DNA of 64,000 nucleotides, taken from Arachidicoccus soli (GTDB lineage: Bacteria; Bacteroidota; Bacteroidia; Chitinophagales; Chitinophagaceae). The translations under genes were made by a program, and so were the position numbers. Below are positions 44,452-52,910 of this stretch, piece by piece. Location: positions 2,728,001 through 2,792,000 of the forward strand of contig NZ_CP032489.1 of the NCBI RefSeq assembly GCF_003600625.1, given 5' to 3'. How positions within the stretch are numbered: position 1 is the stretch's first letter; every line of letters begins with the position of its first letter. Below the pieces are notes generated by a model. It was not told the DNA's origin and searched no databases. It saw only the letters and a list, made by a program, of their open reading frames with translations.

Positions 44452-44916
44452 ATGGCAGAGAATAAAGCATTGACAAAAGATGAACGCGAGCGCAAGAAAA
44501 CACTCGCCTATACGCTCTATGTAGAAAACGGGTACGAACAAAAAACGATTGCCGAAATCACAGGCATCAGTGAGCGCTCTATCAGCAAATGGAAAAATGA
44601 ACAGGACTGGGAGACCGACCGCGAAGAAGCCCGTATGGGTTTTGAAAAACAACGCAGGCGGTTGCGGAAAACTATCGACAATTTTTTGTCAATAATTGAA
44701 AAGAGGGAGTCGCCTTATAATGTGCCCGACAGTAAAGAAAGCGACAGCATCAACAAATTGGCTGATGCCGCAAAAAAATTGCAAACCGATTTATCCTTCG
44801 CAAATAAATCCGAAGCGGGCAAACAATTCATCAACTACATCCAAAATATTTACGGACAAGCCAAATCCATTGAAATGGTCGATTTGTGGCACGAATTCTT
44901 AATGCAAACTACTTAA
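44452..44916 (+). CDS. Small terminase subunit (DUF1804/gp27-like)
   Basis: 154 residues with an N-terminal helix-turn-helix (YENGYEQKTIAEITGISERS, region NGYEQKTIAEITGISERSI) and a helical C-terminus. It binds packaging DNA and guides the large terminase, whose gene starts 4 bp later. The size and order match Mu-like phages. Confidence 0.75.
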   Translation: MAENKALTKDERERKKTLAYTLYVENGYEQKTIAEITGISERSISKWKNEQDWETDREEARMGFEKQRRRLRKTIDNFLSIIEKRESPYNVPDSKESDSINKLADAAKKLQTDLSFANKSEAGKQFINYIQNIYGQAKSIEMVDLWHEFLMQTT

Positions 44917-44920
44917 CAAA

Positions 44921-46474
44921 ATGGCGATACTGAATGATAGGGCTGCGCAATTCGATTGGGAAAAATTCCGCGAATCCATAAGGAAGAGTACGCCTGTTGA
45001 TTTAACTGAAACGCCTGCCGACAAAAAGAAACGTATTGCCGACTTGGAGGCACATCCGCAGAAATGGAAAGAATATTATTTTAAGAAATTTACCACTTCC
45101 AAATCACCTGCTTTCCACATTAAAGCAAGTGCAAGATTGCTTGGCAATTTTGAAAAGAATAAGCAATGGTACGAAGTACGTAATTGGGCGCGTGGTCTGT
45201 CTAAGACTACCACCGCAATGATGGATTTTCTTTACCTCGCAATGACAGGCAAACTAAAATTCATATTATACATCAGTAGCACTTATGATGCGGCCGAGGC
45301 ATTCCTAACCAAATACCAATGCCAGCTCGACAGTAATCGGAGGTTGATAAACGATTATGGCAAACAGGAGCTTCCCGGCTCTTGGTCTTCCGGGGATTTT
45401 ACCACACGCGATGGCGTTCGGTTTATGGCACTCGGTGCCGGGCAAAGCCCCCGTGGACAGAGCAATGATGAATTCCGCCCCGATGGAATAGTATTCGACG
45501 ACTTCGACACAGATGCCGAATGTCGCAACCCTGATACTATCGACCAAAAGTGGGATTGGTTTGAGAAGGCAGTAATGTTTGCCGTGGATGTTGCCAACCC
45601 TTATTTAGTGCTTTGGCTCGGCAATATCATTGCACCCGATTGTTGCGTAGTACGCGCTGGCGAAAGAGCCGACTACAAAGAAGTAATCAACATTCGCGAT
45701 GAAGATGGAAATTCTGTTTGGCCAGAAAAGAACAGCGAACAGGTCATCGATAGATTGCTTGGAAAAGTTAGTTGGGAAGCAGGACAGCAGGAATATTTCA
45801 ACAATCCTGTTCGGCAAGGGCAAACCTTTAAAGAAATTACTTGGGGCAAATGCCCACCATTAAAAGAACTTGATTTTGCGGTGGCTTATTCAGACCCCGC
45901 AACCTCCAATAAAGATAAGCCCACACTCCGCAGCAAGGCGCAAAACTCCGTAAAAGGCACGGCACTCGTAGGCTTCAAAAATGAAAAATACTACCTCTAT
46001 ACCTGTGTGGTCGACAATATGACCAACGCCCACTTTATCGAAGGTATGTATTTAATGCGCAGCTATGTAAAAGACGCAACGGCACTCTACAATTTCATTG
46101 AAAACAACAGCCTGCAAGACCCATTTTATACGCAAGTATTGCTGCCGCTGATTTACGCCTATGGCAAAGAAAACGGAGGCGTGTTGGGTGTTACACCCGA
46201 CGGCGAAAAGAAGGGCGAAAAATGGGCACGTGTAGAATCGGAATTAGAACCGTTATTCCGGTTCGCAAAATTTGTTTTTAACGAAGACGAAAAAAGCAAC
46301 CCGCACATGCAGCGCATGGCTTCGCAGTTCCTCACGGCAAGTGCCACCAGTCGGGATATTGGCGGTCCCGATATGGTGCAAGGTGCCGTACACAAAATCA
46401 AAGAAAAAAACATGGTAAAAACAGTCGGCGGCATTGAAATGATTAAACGCAAATCCAACAAAAAACGCTGGTAA
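44921..46474 (+). CDS. Large terminase subunit
   Basis: 517 residues. The ATPase part has a Walker-A-like ARGLSKTTTAMMDF, a Walker B GIVFDDFDTDAE, and a motif RFMALGAGQSPRGQSND. The nuclease half has the metal-binding AVAYSDPATSNKD. It pumps DNA into the prohead and cuts it. Follows the small subunit. Confidence 0.88.
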   Translation: MAILNDRAAQFDWEKFRESIRKSTPVDLTETPADKKKRIADLEAHPQKWKEYYFKKFTTSKSPAFHIKASARLLGNFEKNKQWYEVRNWARGLSKTTTAMMDFLYLAMTGKLKFILYISSTYDAAEAFLTKYQCQLDSNRRLINDYGKQELPGSWSSGDFTTRDGVRFMALGAGQSPRGQSNDEFRPDGIVFDDFDTDAECRNPDTIDQKWDWFEKAVMFAVDVANPYLVLWLGNIIAPDCCVVRAGERADYKEVINIRDEDGNSVWPEKNSEQVIDRLLGKVSWEAGQQEYFNNPVRQGQTFKEITWGKCPPLKELDFAVAYSDPATSNKDKPTLRSKAQNSVKGTALVGFKNEKYYLYTCVVDNMTNAHFIEGMYLMRSYVKDATALYNFIENNSLQDPFYTQVLLPLIYAYGKENGGVLGVTPDGEKKGEKWARVESELEPLFRFAKFVFNEDEKSNPHMQRMASQFLTASATSRDIGGPDMVQGAVHKIKEKNMVKTVGGIEMIKRKSNKKRW

Positions 46475-46509
46475 AATCATAATTCGCAAATCATAAATCA
46501 TAATTCCAA

Positions 46510-46944
46510 ATGGCTTACTTAACACTCAACGACCTCACAACACATATCTATCTCGAAATCATTAATGAGATTATCCGCAATGATGCAACCATTGCGACCA
46601 AAGCAATAAATGCCGCAATGGGCGAAGTGAAAAGCTATTTGAACCGATTTGATTTGGTTGCCCTTTTTGGTACAGATACAGATGCCCCAACCTATAATGA
46701 CGAGTATCTCAATAGCATCGTTAAAGACGTGGCTTGCTGGCATATCCTCAAATTAGCCAATCCAAATATTGACATGGCTGTTTTCCGCTCAGCCTATGAA
46801 GATGCAATAAAATTTTTAATCAATATTCAAAAAGGACTGGTGGACCCCGAATATCCGCCTAAACCAGACACGACCGATAACGGCTTCGATGAATCTGGAA
46901 CCGTTGGATGGTCTTCCAATCCAAAACGCTCAAATTATTATTAA
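46510..46944 (+). CDS. DUF1320 (gp36-like) head-tail protein
   Basis: 144 residues with MAYLTLNDLTTHIYLEIINE and NAAMGEVKSYLNRFDLVALF, a helical pattern of DUF1320, the Mu gp36-type head completion protein. The unstructured tail (DTTDNGFDESGTVGWSSNPK) is typical. Confidence 0.75.
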   Translation: MAYLTLNDLTTHIYLEIINEIIRNDATIATKAINAAMGEVKSYLNRFDLVALFGTDTDAPTYNDEYLNSIVKDVACWHILKLANPNIDMAVFRSAYEDAIKFLINIQKGLVDPEYPPKPDTTDNGFDESGTVGWSSNPKRSNYY

Positions 46945-46952
46945 CCGCCATC

Positions 46953-46977
46953 CCGTCATTCCCGCGAAGGGGAATCT
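46953..46977. repeat. Short interspersed repeat of the CGTCATTCCCGCG type
   Basis: CCCGTCATTCCCGCGAAGGG followed by GAATCTA lies between the gp36-like and portal genes. It is the kind of REP-like intergenic repeat common in many genomes. One copy seen here. Confidence 0.4.
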
Positions 46978-46991
46978 AAAATAAAAGAATT

Positions 46992-48374
46992 ATGACCAAA
47001 AAGAATTTTCGCAAACCAAAAACGACGCCCATAAAAAAGACCGGCGAAAAGGATATTACAAAAAATTTGGTGGTGCAAGAAATTAATATGATAAGCGTTG
47101 ACCGCAGCCCCAAAGACATTGCGAACTGGCGGGATGCACTGATCAATGCCGAAAATGTATTTTACCCAAATCGCACGCGCCTTTATGATTTATATAAAGA
47201 TGTGGAACTGGACGGCCACCTTTCCGGCATTATCCAAAAACGTATAGATGCCGTTTTGAATAAAAATATTTGGTACCAAGATGCTTCCGGTAAGAGAGTG
47301 GAAGAAATGGACGCACTCATCGAATCGACCGTTTTCCGCAACTTAGTCAAACTCATTATGGAAAGCATCCTGTGGGGCGTGAGCGGCGTGGAATTTGTGC
47401 CGGGGAAAAAAGTAGAATTTAAGCCTATCGAGCGGAAACATATCCGCCCGGATACGCAACAAATACTTATCAACCAGTCTGATTACGAAGGCATTCCCTA
47501 TGCCGGTAATCCGTTTATTTGGGTGGTTGGCGAGCCAAAAGATTTAGGGCTGTATCTAAAATGTTCCTTCTATGCCTTAATTAAAAAAGGGGGCTTTAGC
47601 GACTGGGCGCAATACGTAGAAATATTTGGGCAACCGGTGCGTATAATCTATTACGATGCTTTCGACGATAAAACACGCATCCAATTAAAACAGGTATTGG
47701 ATGAAAGCGGAAGTTCTCTTGCCTTAATGATTCCCAATCAAGCCAAATTTGAGTTGATGGATGGCAAGACATCTAATGGCGATGGCCAGTTGCAGGAACG
47801 TTTAAAAAACTCCTGCAATGATGAGTTGAGCATTATTATTTTGGGCAATGTGGAAACCACGAGCAGTTCGCACGGTGGTTCAAATGCAAAAGCACAAGAA
47901 CAGGGTAAGCAACAATTAGAAATCACAAAAAGCGATTTAGCCTTTGTACGCAATACCTTGAACTGCGATAAATTTATTGCCATTCTTGACAGCTATGGCT
48001 ACAAAGTAGCGGGTGGTAAATTCGCGGTAGAGGAAGAGTTCGACTACCGCGAATTAAGCCAACGTGTAGTTATCGATACACAGGTGGCAACGCAAGTACC
48101 TATTGCCGATGATTATTGGTACGACACCTATGGCATCCCCAAGCCCGATAATTACGACGAGCTTAAAAAGAAATTCGATTTACAAAAAGCCGCTGCCACC
48201 AAAGCCATAAGTGCGGGTCAGCAAGAGCAGGAAAAAGTATCTAAAGCCGACGAAGACCCCGAAGCAATCTCTCTTAATCCTCCTTTAGGGGGTAGTGGTG
48301 GGGGAAGGAGTTTAAGCCAGTGGCATAAGTTCCGCGCAGCACTTGCCGATTTTTTCGACCCCGCCCTGCATTAG
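46992..48374 (+). CDS. Portal protein (DUF935, Mu gp29-like)
   Basis: 460 residues with LYDLYKDVELDGHLSGIIQK, ESILWGVSGVEFVPGKKVEF and AQYVEIFGQPVRIIYYDAF, the DUF935 pattern. It forms the DNA entry ring of the head. Near the C-terminus a short repeat has been inserted in frame, coding for NPPLGGSGGGRS (see repeats). Confidence 0.9.
   Translation: MTKKNFRKPKTTPIKKTGEKDITKNLVVQEINMISVDRSPKDIANWRDALINAENVFYPNRTRLYDLYKDVELDGHLSGIIQKRIDAVLNKNIWYQDASGKRVEEMDALIESTVFRNLVKLIMESILWGVSGVEFVPGKKVEFKPIERKHIRPDTQQILINQSDYEGIPYAGNPFIWVVGEPKDLGLYLKCSFYALIKKGGFSDWAQYVEIFGQPVRIIYYDAFDDKTRIQLKQVLDESGSSLALMIPNQAKFELMDGKTSNGDGQLQERLKNSCNDELSIIILGNVETTSSSHGGSNAKAQEQGKQQLEITKSDLAFVRNTLNCDKFIAILDSYGYKVAGGKFAVEEEFDYRELSQRVVIDTQVATQVPIADDYWYDTYGIPKPDNYDELKKKFDLQKAAATKAISAGQQEQEKVSKADEDPEAISLNPPLGGSGGGRSLSQWHKFRAALADFFDPALH
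48279..48300. repeat. CCTTTAGGG-type interspersed repeat inside the portal gene
   Basis: TCCTCCTTTAGGGGGTAGTG lies in frame in the portal gene. It is a variant of the CCCCTTTAGGGGATAGGGG repeat found at three other places in this prophage. Confidence 0.55.
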
Positions 48375-48379
48375 CAGGG

Positions 48380-48416
48380 CACGTCATTGCGAGCGAGGAA
48401 CGAGCGTGGCAATCTC
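48380..48416. repeat. REP-like repeat, copy A
   Basis: ACGTCATTGCGAGCGAGGAA and its continuation CGAGCGTGGCAATCTCT occur here and at 57660-57697 with one mismatch in 37 bp. The ends ATTGC and GCAAT are inverted. It sits in the gap before the MuF gene. Confidence 0.7.
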
Positions 48417-48472
48417 TTTTCAATCTCTATGAATCTCGCTGCCCCGTTTGCGGCGGCTTCCACACGCCCGTA

Positions 48473-49738
48473 ATGGCGGCAGGCGAAGATGAAGAATTAA
48501 ATAGCTTCTTAGACAATTTAGCAAGCGATTTATTCAACTCGCGTTTGCCGGATGGACAGATACCGGAAGAAATGTACGAGCTTTCAACGGACAAGCTCTT
48601 CAACGCGCTGGACAAAGGTTTGGGCGGCGTGTCTTTTGATTTTGAAGACGAACGCAACTCTCTGAAGGCTTTTTTTCAAGACAATTTAGCGCAATTTTCG
48701 GCCGCCAAATCATTGACCGAACTAAAGTTTTTCAACGAACTTTTAATCAAAGAAAATGGCGAGATACGCAGCTTCAACGAGTTCCGGGACGCGGTGTTGC
48801 GATACGGTATCCAGTTCAATAAGAACTATTTAAAAACCGAATACAACACAGCAGTTGCGGCTGCACAAAACGCGAGGCAGTTCATTACCTTAAAACAAAA
48901 CGGCGTTCAATACCTTACCTACAAAACAATGGAGGATGGAAAAGTCCGGCCTACACATGTTATACTCGATGATTTTACAGCACATATCGACGACCCGGCT
49001 TGGGATGTTATGACACCGCCCCTGGCATTTAATTGCCGTTGTTATTTATTGCCCGGCATTGCTTCACAGGTAGGCGTATTACTAAACAAACTCAAAATGA
49101 CTTTCCGCCAGTTGTTTCGCGCTGCAAAAGTGCCGAAAGAGTTTCAAAACAACCCGGCGAAGTCAAAAGTTATTTACACACAAGAAATGCCTTATTTCAA
49201 ACAGGCTAAAATAAATGGCAAACTATTGCAGGCACAAAAGAATTTCGGGTTGCGGCCTATTCTTTCTGATGCTACAGATAAAGGTATTTATGAAACATAC
49301 AAATTCGATGCGCCTGTTGAATTCGCAAATAAAGAAGAGGCAAATAAATGGTGGCTCGACAATGCAGGCACGCAGCGGGGAAGCTTTGATATTGACGACA
49401 ATAAAGGCTTGGCTATCCGCTTTGACAATAAATTCCGAAACCATGTTATCGAACAAAACAACGATGGCAGAGAAACCATCATTGGCAATGTGAAAGATAT
49501 TTTACAACGTCCGGATGAGGTATGGTCGATAGCAACCGAACGCAAAGGCGTTAAGTCGCTACAACGTACATATATCAAGTATTACAAAGATTTCCCAATG
49601 GTTGTTCAAGTAGACGGCAGCGGAGAAGCTGCGACCATGTTTGAAGCCAGCAAAACAACAAAAGAAGGAAAGCTTTTGAATAAAGATTCGATTGAGAATT
49701 TGAGACAAGGCAATTTGATATATAACAAAACCCGTTAG
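48473..49738 (+). CDS. MuF-like minor head protein with C-terminal toxin-like nuclease domain
   Basis: 421 residues. Residues about 100-200 are the MuF domain with ARQFITLKQNGVQYLTYKTM, DGKVRPTHVILDDFTA and TPPLAFNCRCYLLPG. Residues 265-421 form a separate domain with LQRPDEVWSIATERKG, YIKYYKDFPMVVQV and GEAATMFEASKTTKEG. This resembles the PBECR-type (barnase/EndoU/colicin E5/RelE-like) nucleases known to be fused to MuF proteins. MuF helps head assembly, and such fused nucleases may be injected with DNA. Which residues would be catalytic is not shown. Confidence 0.8.
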   Translation: MAAGEDEELNSFLDNLASDLFNSRLPDGQIPEEMYELSTDKLFNALDKGLGGVSFDFEDERNSLKAFFQDNLAQFSAAKSLTELKFFNELLIKENGEIRSFNEFRDAVLRYGIQFNKNYLKTEYNTAVAAAQNARQFITLKQNGVQYLTYKTMEDGKVRPTHVILDDFTAHIDDPAWDVMTPPLAFNCRCYLLPGIASQVGVLLNKLKMTFRQLFRAAKVPKEFQNNPAKSKVIYTQEMPYFKQAKINGKLLQAQKNFGLRPILSDATDKGIYETYKFDAPVEFANKEEANKWWLDNAGTQRGSFDIDDNKGLAIRFDNKFRNHVIEQNNDGRETIIGNVKDILQRPDEVWSIATERKGVKSLQRTYIKYYKDFPMVVQVDGSGEAATMFEASKTTKEGKLLNKDSIENLRQGNLIYNKTR

Positions 49739-49791
49739 GCGTTCCTCAAGGCCGACTCTTATCAAGCCGCTCAAGCACCTAACGGGTTTGT
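49727..49791 (+). other. Long hairpin over the MuF stop codon
   Basis: AAACCCGTTAGG near 49729 and CCTAACGGGTTT near 49780 form a perfect 12-bp stem around a 43-nt loop. The MuF stop codon TAG lies within the stem. The loop holds CTCAAGGCCGAC and CAAGCCGCTCAAGC, which could pair further. It may be an RNA-stabilising or regulatory element, and it has no U tract for a terminator. Confidence 0.5.
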
Positions 49792-49810
49792 GATACAAAG
49801 ATAAATATTT

Positions 49811-50389
49811 TTGATGAATCCAAACGAATTTAATAACAGTTTAAGTGCCGCTCAAGCGAAGCTAAGGAACTACACGAATTATGTGTTTCCAGTGCGTGCG
49901 GGCAACTTGGCGTTATTATTCATTAGTGGTAACTTTTACCATCAAGGTTGGCGCGGCGCAAATGGTATTGAGCCTTGGAAAAAATTAGAGAATAAACGCC
50001 CGGGCAAAATATTAATAAAAAGCGGTCGATTGATGCGTGGCAATTATTACACCACTTCGCCGGGAGTAGCACGTGTACGCAACGACACACCTTATGCACG
50101 TGTGCATAATAGCGGATTTTATGGCACTGTAAGTGTTCGGGCATCTCAACGTAAGAAGTTTAAAGTAAAGGGCGTTGATACAGGTAGGTTAACCATTAAG
50201 GGCAAACACGCTATTAAAAATGTTCACGAGGTTTCCAATACTACTGACGTTCGAGCGCACACGCGAAAAATGAACATGCCACAGCGTCAATTTATGCCTA
50301 CCAGTATGAGCGATAGCGCACAGTTTGCCAATGTTATCCGCGGCGAAATTCAAAGAGAACTGAAATCAATTTTCCCACAAAAATTATAA
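49811..50389 (+). CDS. Phage virion morphogenesis protein (gpG-like)
   Basis: 192 residues, basic. NFYHQGWRGANGIEPWKKLE, ILIKSGRLMRGNYYTTSPG and YARVHNSGFYG match the virion morphogenesis family (Mu gpG, P2 gpS). It helps finish the tail-head connection. The first Met may be Met1 or Met2. Confidence 0.8.
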   Translation: MMNPNEFNNSLSAAQAKLRNYTNYVFPVRAGNLALLFISGNFYHQGWRGANGIEPWKKLENKRPGKILIKSGRLMRGNYYTTSPGVARVRNDTPYARVHNSGFYGTVSVRASQRKKFKVKGVDTGRLTIKGKHAIKNVHEVSNTTDVRAHTRKMNMPQRQFMPTSMSDSAQFANVIRGEIQRELKSIFPQKL

Positions 50390-50392
50390 AAG

Positions 50393-50962
50393 ATGTTACA
50401 AGTACAACCAATTACTACCGGTTTGCAAAGCTTTCAAGGAATGATGTTCCTCGCTTTGCAACAATTTATCAAAGCCAAAGTTCCCGAAATAAAATGGATT
50501 GATACCGAAATGGGACAACTCGAAAACTACGGGATCGGCGAAGGGCAGAACCCACGTCCACCGGTTCTGTTTCCTTGTGTACTCATTGATTTTCCAGAAA
50601 CCGATTTTGATGAGCTTTCGCAAGATGTGGACTGGGCGACTATCCGTATCGAATTTAGGTTGGCATTCGCGCAATTTAGCAACACAAGTAACATTACACC
50701 ACAAACGGTGCAGGAAGCAGGACTCCAGTATTGGGAACTTGAAAAAAAACTTAGCCAAAATTTAAAAGGCTTTGTTACTGCTACGCCCGATGGCATACCC
50801 ATTCATCAACCTTTGTCGCGAAAAAAAGCCGTTACCGAAAGAAGGCAATATGATAGTATAAGAATGCGTGTAAGAAGTTTATTATTTACCACCACTTTAG
50901 AAGATTTTACAGCGCAAGAAGCAATGACAACCGTTATCGCTCCACCATCGCTTCAACTTTAA
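50393..50962 (+). CDS. gp37-like head-tail completion protein
   Basis: 189 residues. The segment LFPCVLIDFPETDFDELSQD and the beta strands after it (IRIEFRLAFAQFSN) fit tail-terminator/neck proteins in the gp37-like position after gpG. It is the last gene of the plus-strand late operon and converges with the early operon. Exact family not certain. Confidence 0.6.
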   Translation: MLQVQPITTGLQSFQGMMFLALQQFIKAKVPEIKWIDTEMGQLENYGIGEGQNPRPPVLFPCVLIDFPETDFDELSQDVDWATIRIEFRLAFAQFSNTSNITPQTVQEAGLQYWELEKKLSQNLKGFVTATPDGIPIHQPLSRKKAVTERRQYDSIRMRVRSLLFTTTLEDFTAQEAMTTVIAPPSLQL

Positions 50963-51288
50963 TTCCATATCATCCATCCCCACTCATCACGCAGCCACTT
51001 CACCGTAGGCTGCGTTTTTTTGATGTGAAGAATTTCATCGCCTTTGCATTGCAATATCTTTTGTAATTGCATTGTGGATAGGAAAAATTCGTTTTTCAAT
51101 TCGCGCAATACGTCTTGGTATTGCTTGCGCTGCATTTTGGTTTTGTAGTAAAATCGGTGGAGAAGTAATCGGTCTCTATCTTCCAGTAGTTCTGGGTTGC
51201 GGCCGTTACGCTCCCGCTTCGGAAGCGCCTCCATTTCTTCAAAAAGGAGGGCTTCAAAAACAGATATGCCGCGTTGTACTACTTGCAT
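50959..51288 (-). CDS. Possible DNA-binding regulator at the Mor position
   Basis: 109 residues from ATG 51288. The segment HRFYYKTKMQRKQYQDVLREL, shortened here, with KNEFFLSTMQLQKIL resembles a helix-turn-helix. It is the final early gene, the place of Mor/C activators in Mu. That it activates late genes is inference. A longer frame starts at 51324. Its end overlaps the convergent gene by 4 bp. Confidence 0.4.
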   Translation of the reverse strand: MQVVQRGISVFEALLFEEMEALPKRERNGRNPELLEDRDRLLLHRFYYKTKMQRKQYQDVLRELKNEFFLSTMQLQKILQCKGDEILHIKKTQPTVKWLRDEWGWMIWN

Positions 51289-51344
51289 TAGTACAAGTAT
51301 AAATACATTACTTCTTTTACGCAAAAAATTGTTTCCACAAAAAA

Positions 51345-51364
51345 GCCCCGATTTTTATCGGGGC
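51345..51364. terminator. Perfect terminator hairpin in the early operon
   Basis: GCCCCGAT, loop TTTT, ATCGGGGC preceded by A residues. On the minus strand it follows the gene at 51385 and precedes the last early gene, which therefore probably has its own promoter. Confidence 0.75.
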
Positions 51365-51384
51365 CGTTGTAAAGTCTATTGCTT

Positions 51385-51645
51385 TTAAAAATAGAACTCT
51401 TTAATCTGTTCCATTCTATGTTCAATCATCTCGTTTATCTTGGATAGTTGTGGATGATTAGTTTCATCAATCCAATTGGTTTCAGCCTTTCCATTTTTCA
51501 ATATTACTATCGGTATGGCAAATTCATATATTTTGGCTTTTTCCGCATATAATATTTGTATCTGTTTATCATTCAAAATGGCTTCTTGAATTTTAGCACC
51601 GTATTGAGCATATCTATCTAATGCCGTTTCGTTTTCATTTCCCAT
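51385..51645 (-). CDS. Hypothetical protein (86 aa)
   Basis: A soluble protein (GNENETALDRYAQYGAKIQE, KINEMIEHRMEQIKEF) not recognised. It starts 2 bp from the secreted protein gene upstream, so the two are one unit. Followed by a terminator. Probably an accessory gene. Confidence 0.5.
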   Translation of the reverse strand: MGNENETALDRYAQYGAKIQEAILNDKQIQILYAEKAKIYEFAIPIVILKNGKAETNWIDETNHPQLSKINEMIEHRMEQIKEFYF

Positions 51646-51646
51646 A

Positions 51647-52192
51647 TTATAATCTTGTATAAATTATCCAATCTCTTTTATCAACCTCATGATTTGCATC
51701 GAACAAAGTCCTGTTATTAACACCTCCACCATGCTGGAACATAAATGATACACTATCATTGAATAATTTAAAATATAATGGTTTTGCTCTTCCAATATTT
51801 GCCATTTTTTCGAGGTCCGCCGTTGAATCAAAATATTTTTTCCAAAAAGGGAACACATCAATGTAGTTTCCTTGAATTGCTTTTAGAAAAAATTTCTGTG
51901 TCCCTTTTTGTTCAAGCGAAGGATTGCCTCCATACATACGCACCATATAAACGAAAACAATTTCTCTTTTCTCGGGAGATATTAAATAAACATCTACTTG
52001 GCCTTCGCCGTCATTATTCAATTGCGAATAAGCCGTATCAATTTTATAACTCCTATTGGATGCCTTAACCAGATCGGTAAGCACATTACTCATTTGGTCT
52101 TTAGTTACATTCTCTATGCTATCGGGTACATAGGATTGTGCTTTTGTAAAGGAAACAGCAAGCAACAAGGCTGCAATAAAAAATTTTCTCAT
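51647..52192 (-). CDS. Secreted hypothetical protein (181 aa)
   Basis: A signal peptide (KFFIAALLLAVSFTKAQS) and a mature part with YVPDSIENVTKDQMSNVLTD and QVDVYLISPEKREIVFVYMV. It is not a known phage protein and may be a lysogenic conversion or moron gene. Its start overlaps the GemA-like stop by one base. Confidence 0.5.
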   Translation of the reverse strand: MRKFFIAALLLAVSFTKAQSYVPDSIENVTKDQMSNVLTDLVKASNRSYKIDTAYSQLNNDGEGQVDVYLISPEKREIVFVYMVRMYGGNPSLEQKGTQKFFLKAIQGNYIDVFPFWKKYFDSTADLEKMANIGRAKPLYFKLFNDSVSFMFQHGGGVNNRTLFDANHEVDKRDWIIYTRL

Positions 52193-52638
52193 CAGTTCAA
52201 TTTTTGTAAATAAAAATGATACACCTTCTCAAATTGCGCCACCAGTCTTGGTAGTTCGGCGTAGGTATATTTGTTAAATTCTTTGCTAAGATAGCTCGTT
52301 TTTGTACACCAGTCATTCAGTTTTTGCATATCTATCTTTCGCACTCCTTTAGGGGATGGGGGTAAGTTCCATCCTATTTCGTGCGCCATCGCTATTATCT
52401 TTCGCCGCATCTTGCTCCGCCGGTCGGTGCTTGGCTTCCATGTCATTTCGACCGCAGGGAGAAATATCTGTAATTGGGTAATCAATGTATTGGCTTCAAA
52501 ATCGTACATTTCGCTTATATGTACCGTTCTCGCAAAAGTAATATCTGCTACGGCGTTTTCCTTAGCCTCTTCATCAAAGCCCGGCAACCGGCTCATAATG
52601 GCGCGTATGCGTATTATTTGTTGTTTAGTGGCTTGCAT
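52192..52638 (-). CDS. GemA-like (DUF1018) early regulatory protein
   Basis: 148 residues. The central RRKIIAMAHEIGW, then LNDWCTKTSYLSKEFNKYTY and ELPRLVAQFEKVY match GemA/DUF1018 proteins of Mu-like phages, which influence host gene expression and replication. A short repeat is inserted in frame, coding for NLPPSPKGV near residue 91. Confidence 0.65.
   Translation of the reverse strand: MQATKQQIIRIRAIMSRLPGFDEEAKENAVADITFARTVHISEMYDFEANTLITQLQIFLPAVEMTWKPSTDRRSKMRRKIIAMAHEIGWNLPPSPKGVRKIDMQKLNDWCTKTSYLSKEFNKYTYAELPRLVAQFEKVYHFYLQKLN
52344..52364. repeat. CCTTTAGGG-type interspersed repeat inside the GemA-like gene
   Basis: CTCCTTTAGGGGATGGGGGT is read on the minus strand as LPPSPKG. Same repeat family as 39634, 41359 and 48279. 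Confidence 0.55.
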
Positions 52639-52901
52639 GTTTTTAGCTTATTTTGTTTATACAATTTCTTTGGCAATAAGTGGCCGCTCAATTTTCTTAC
52701 CTCGTTTAGGTTTAAGGTAAAAGAGCCTTTCTTATATTTTAAAATCGGGCTTAGCTCTCTGAACTGTGCAACGGAAATTTGCGCAATTGGACAGGAATCT
52801 TTGTACAAGCAATGTTCATAATAAGAACTATAGTTGTGCCTTGTTCTTATAACGCACCCATTAAATAAATGCCTGTATATTTCTACTTTTGGAATTGGCA
52901 T
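52614..52901 (-). CDS. Hypothetical early protein (95 aa)
   Basis: Basic protein (IYRHLFNGCVIRTRHNYSSY, KKLYKQNKLKTCKPLNNK) with scattered Cys residues. Overlaps the GemA-like gene by 25 bp. No family recognised. Confidence 0.5.
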   Translation of the reverse strand: MPIPKVEIYRHLFNGCVIRTRHNYSSYYEHCLYKDSCPIAQISVAQFRELSPILKYKKGSFTLNLNEVRKLSGHLLPKKLYKQNKLKTCKPLNNK

Positions 52902-52910
52902 ATTTTCAAA

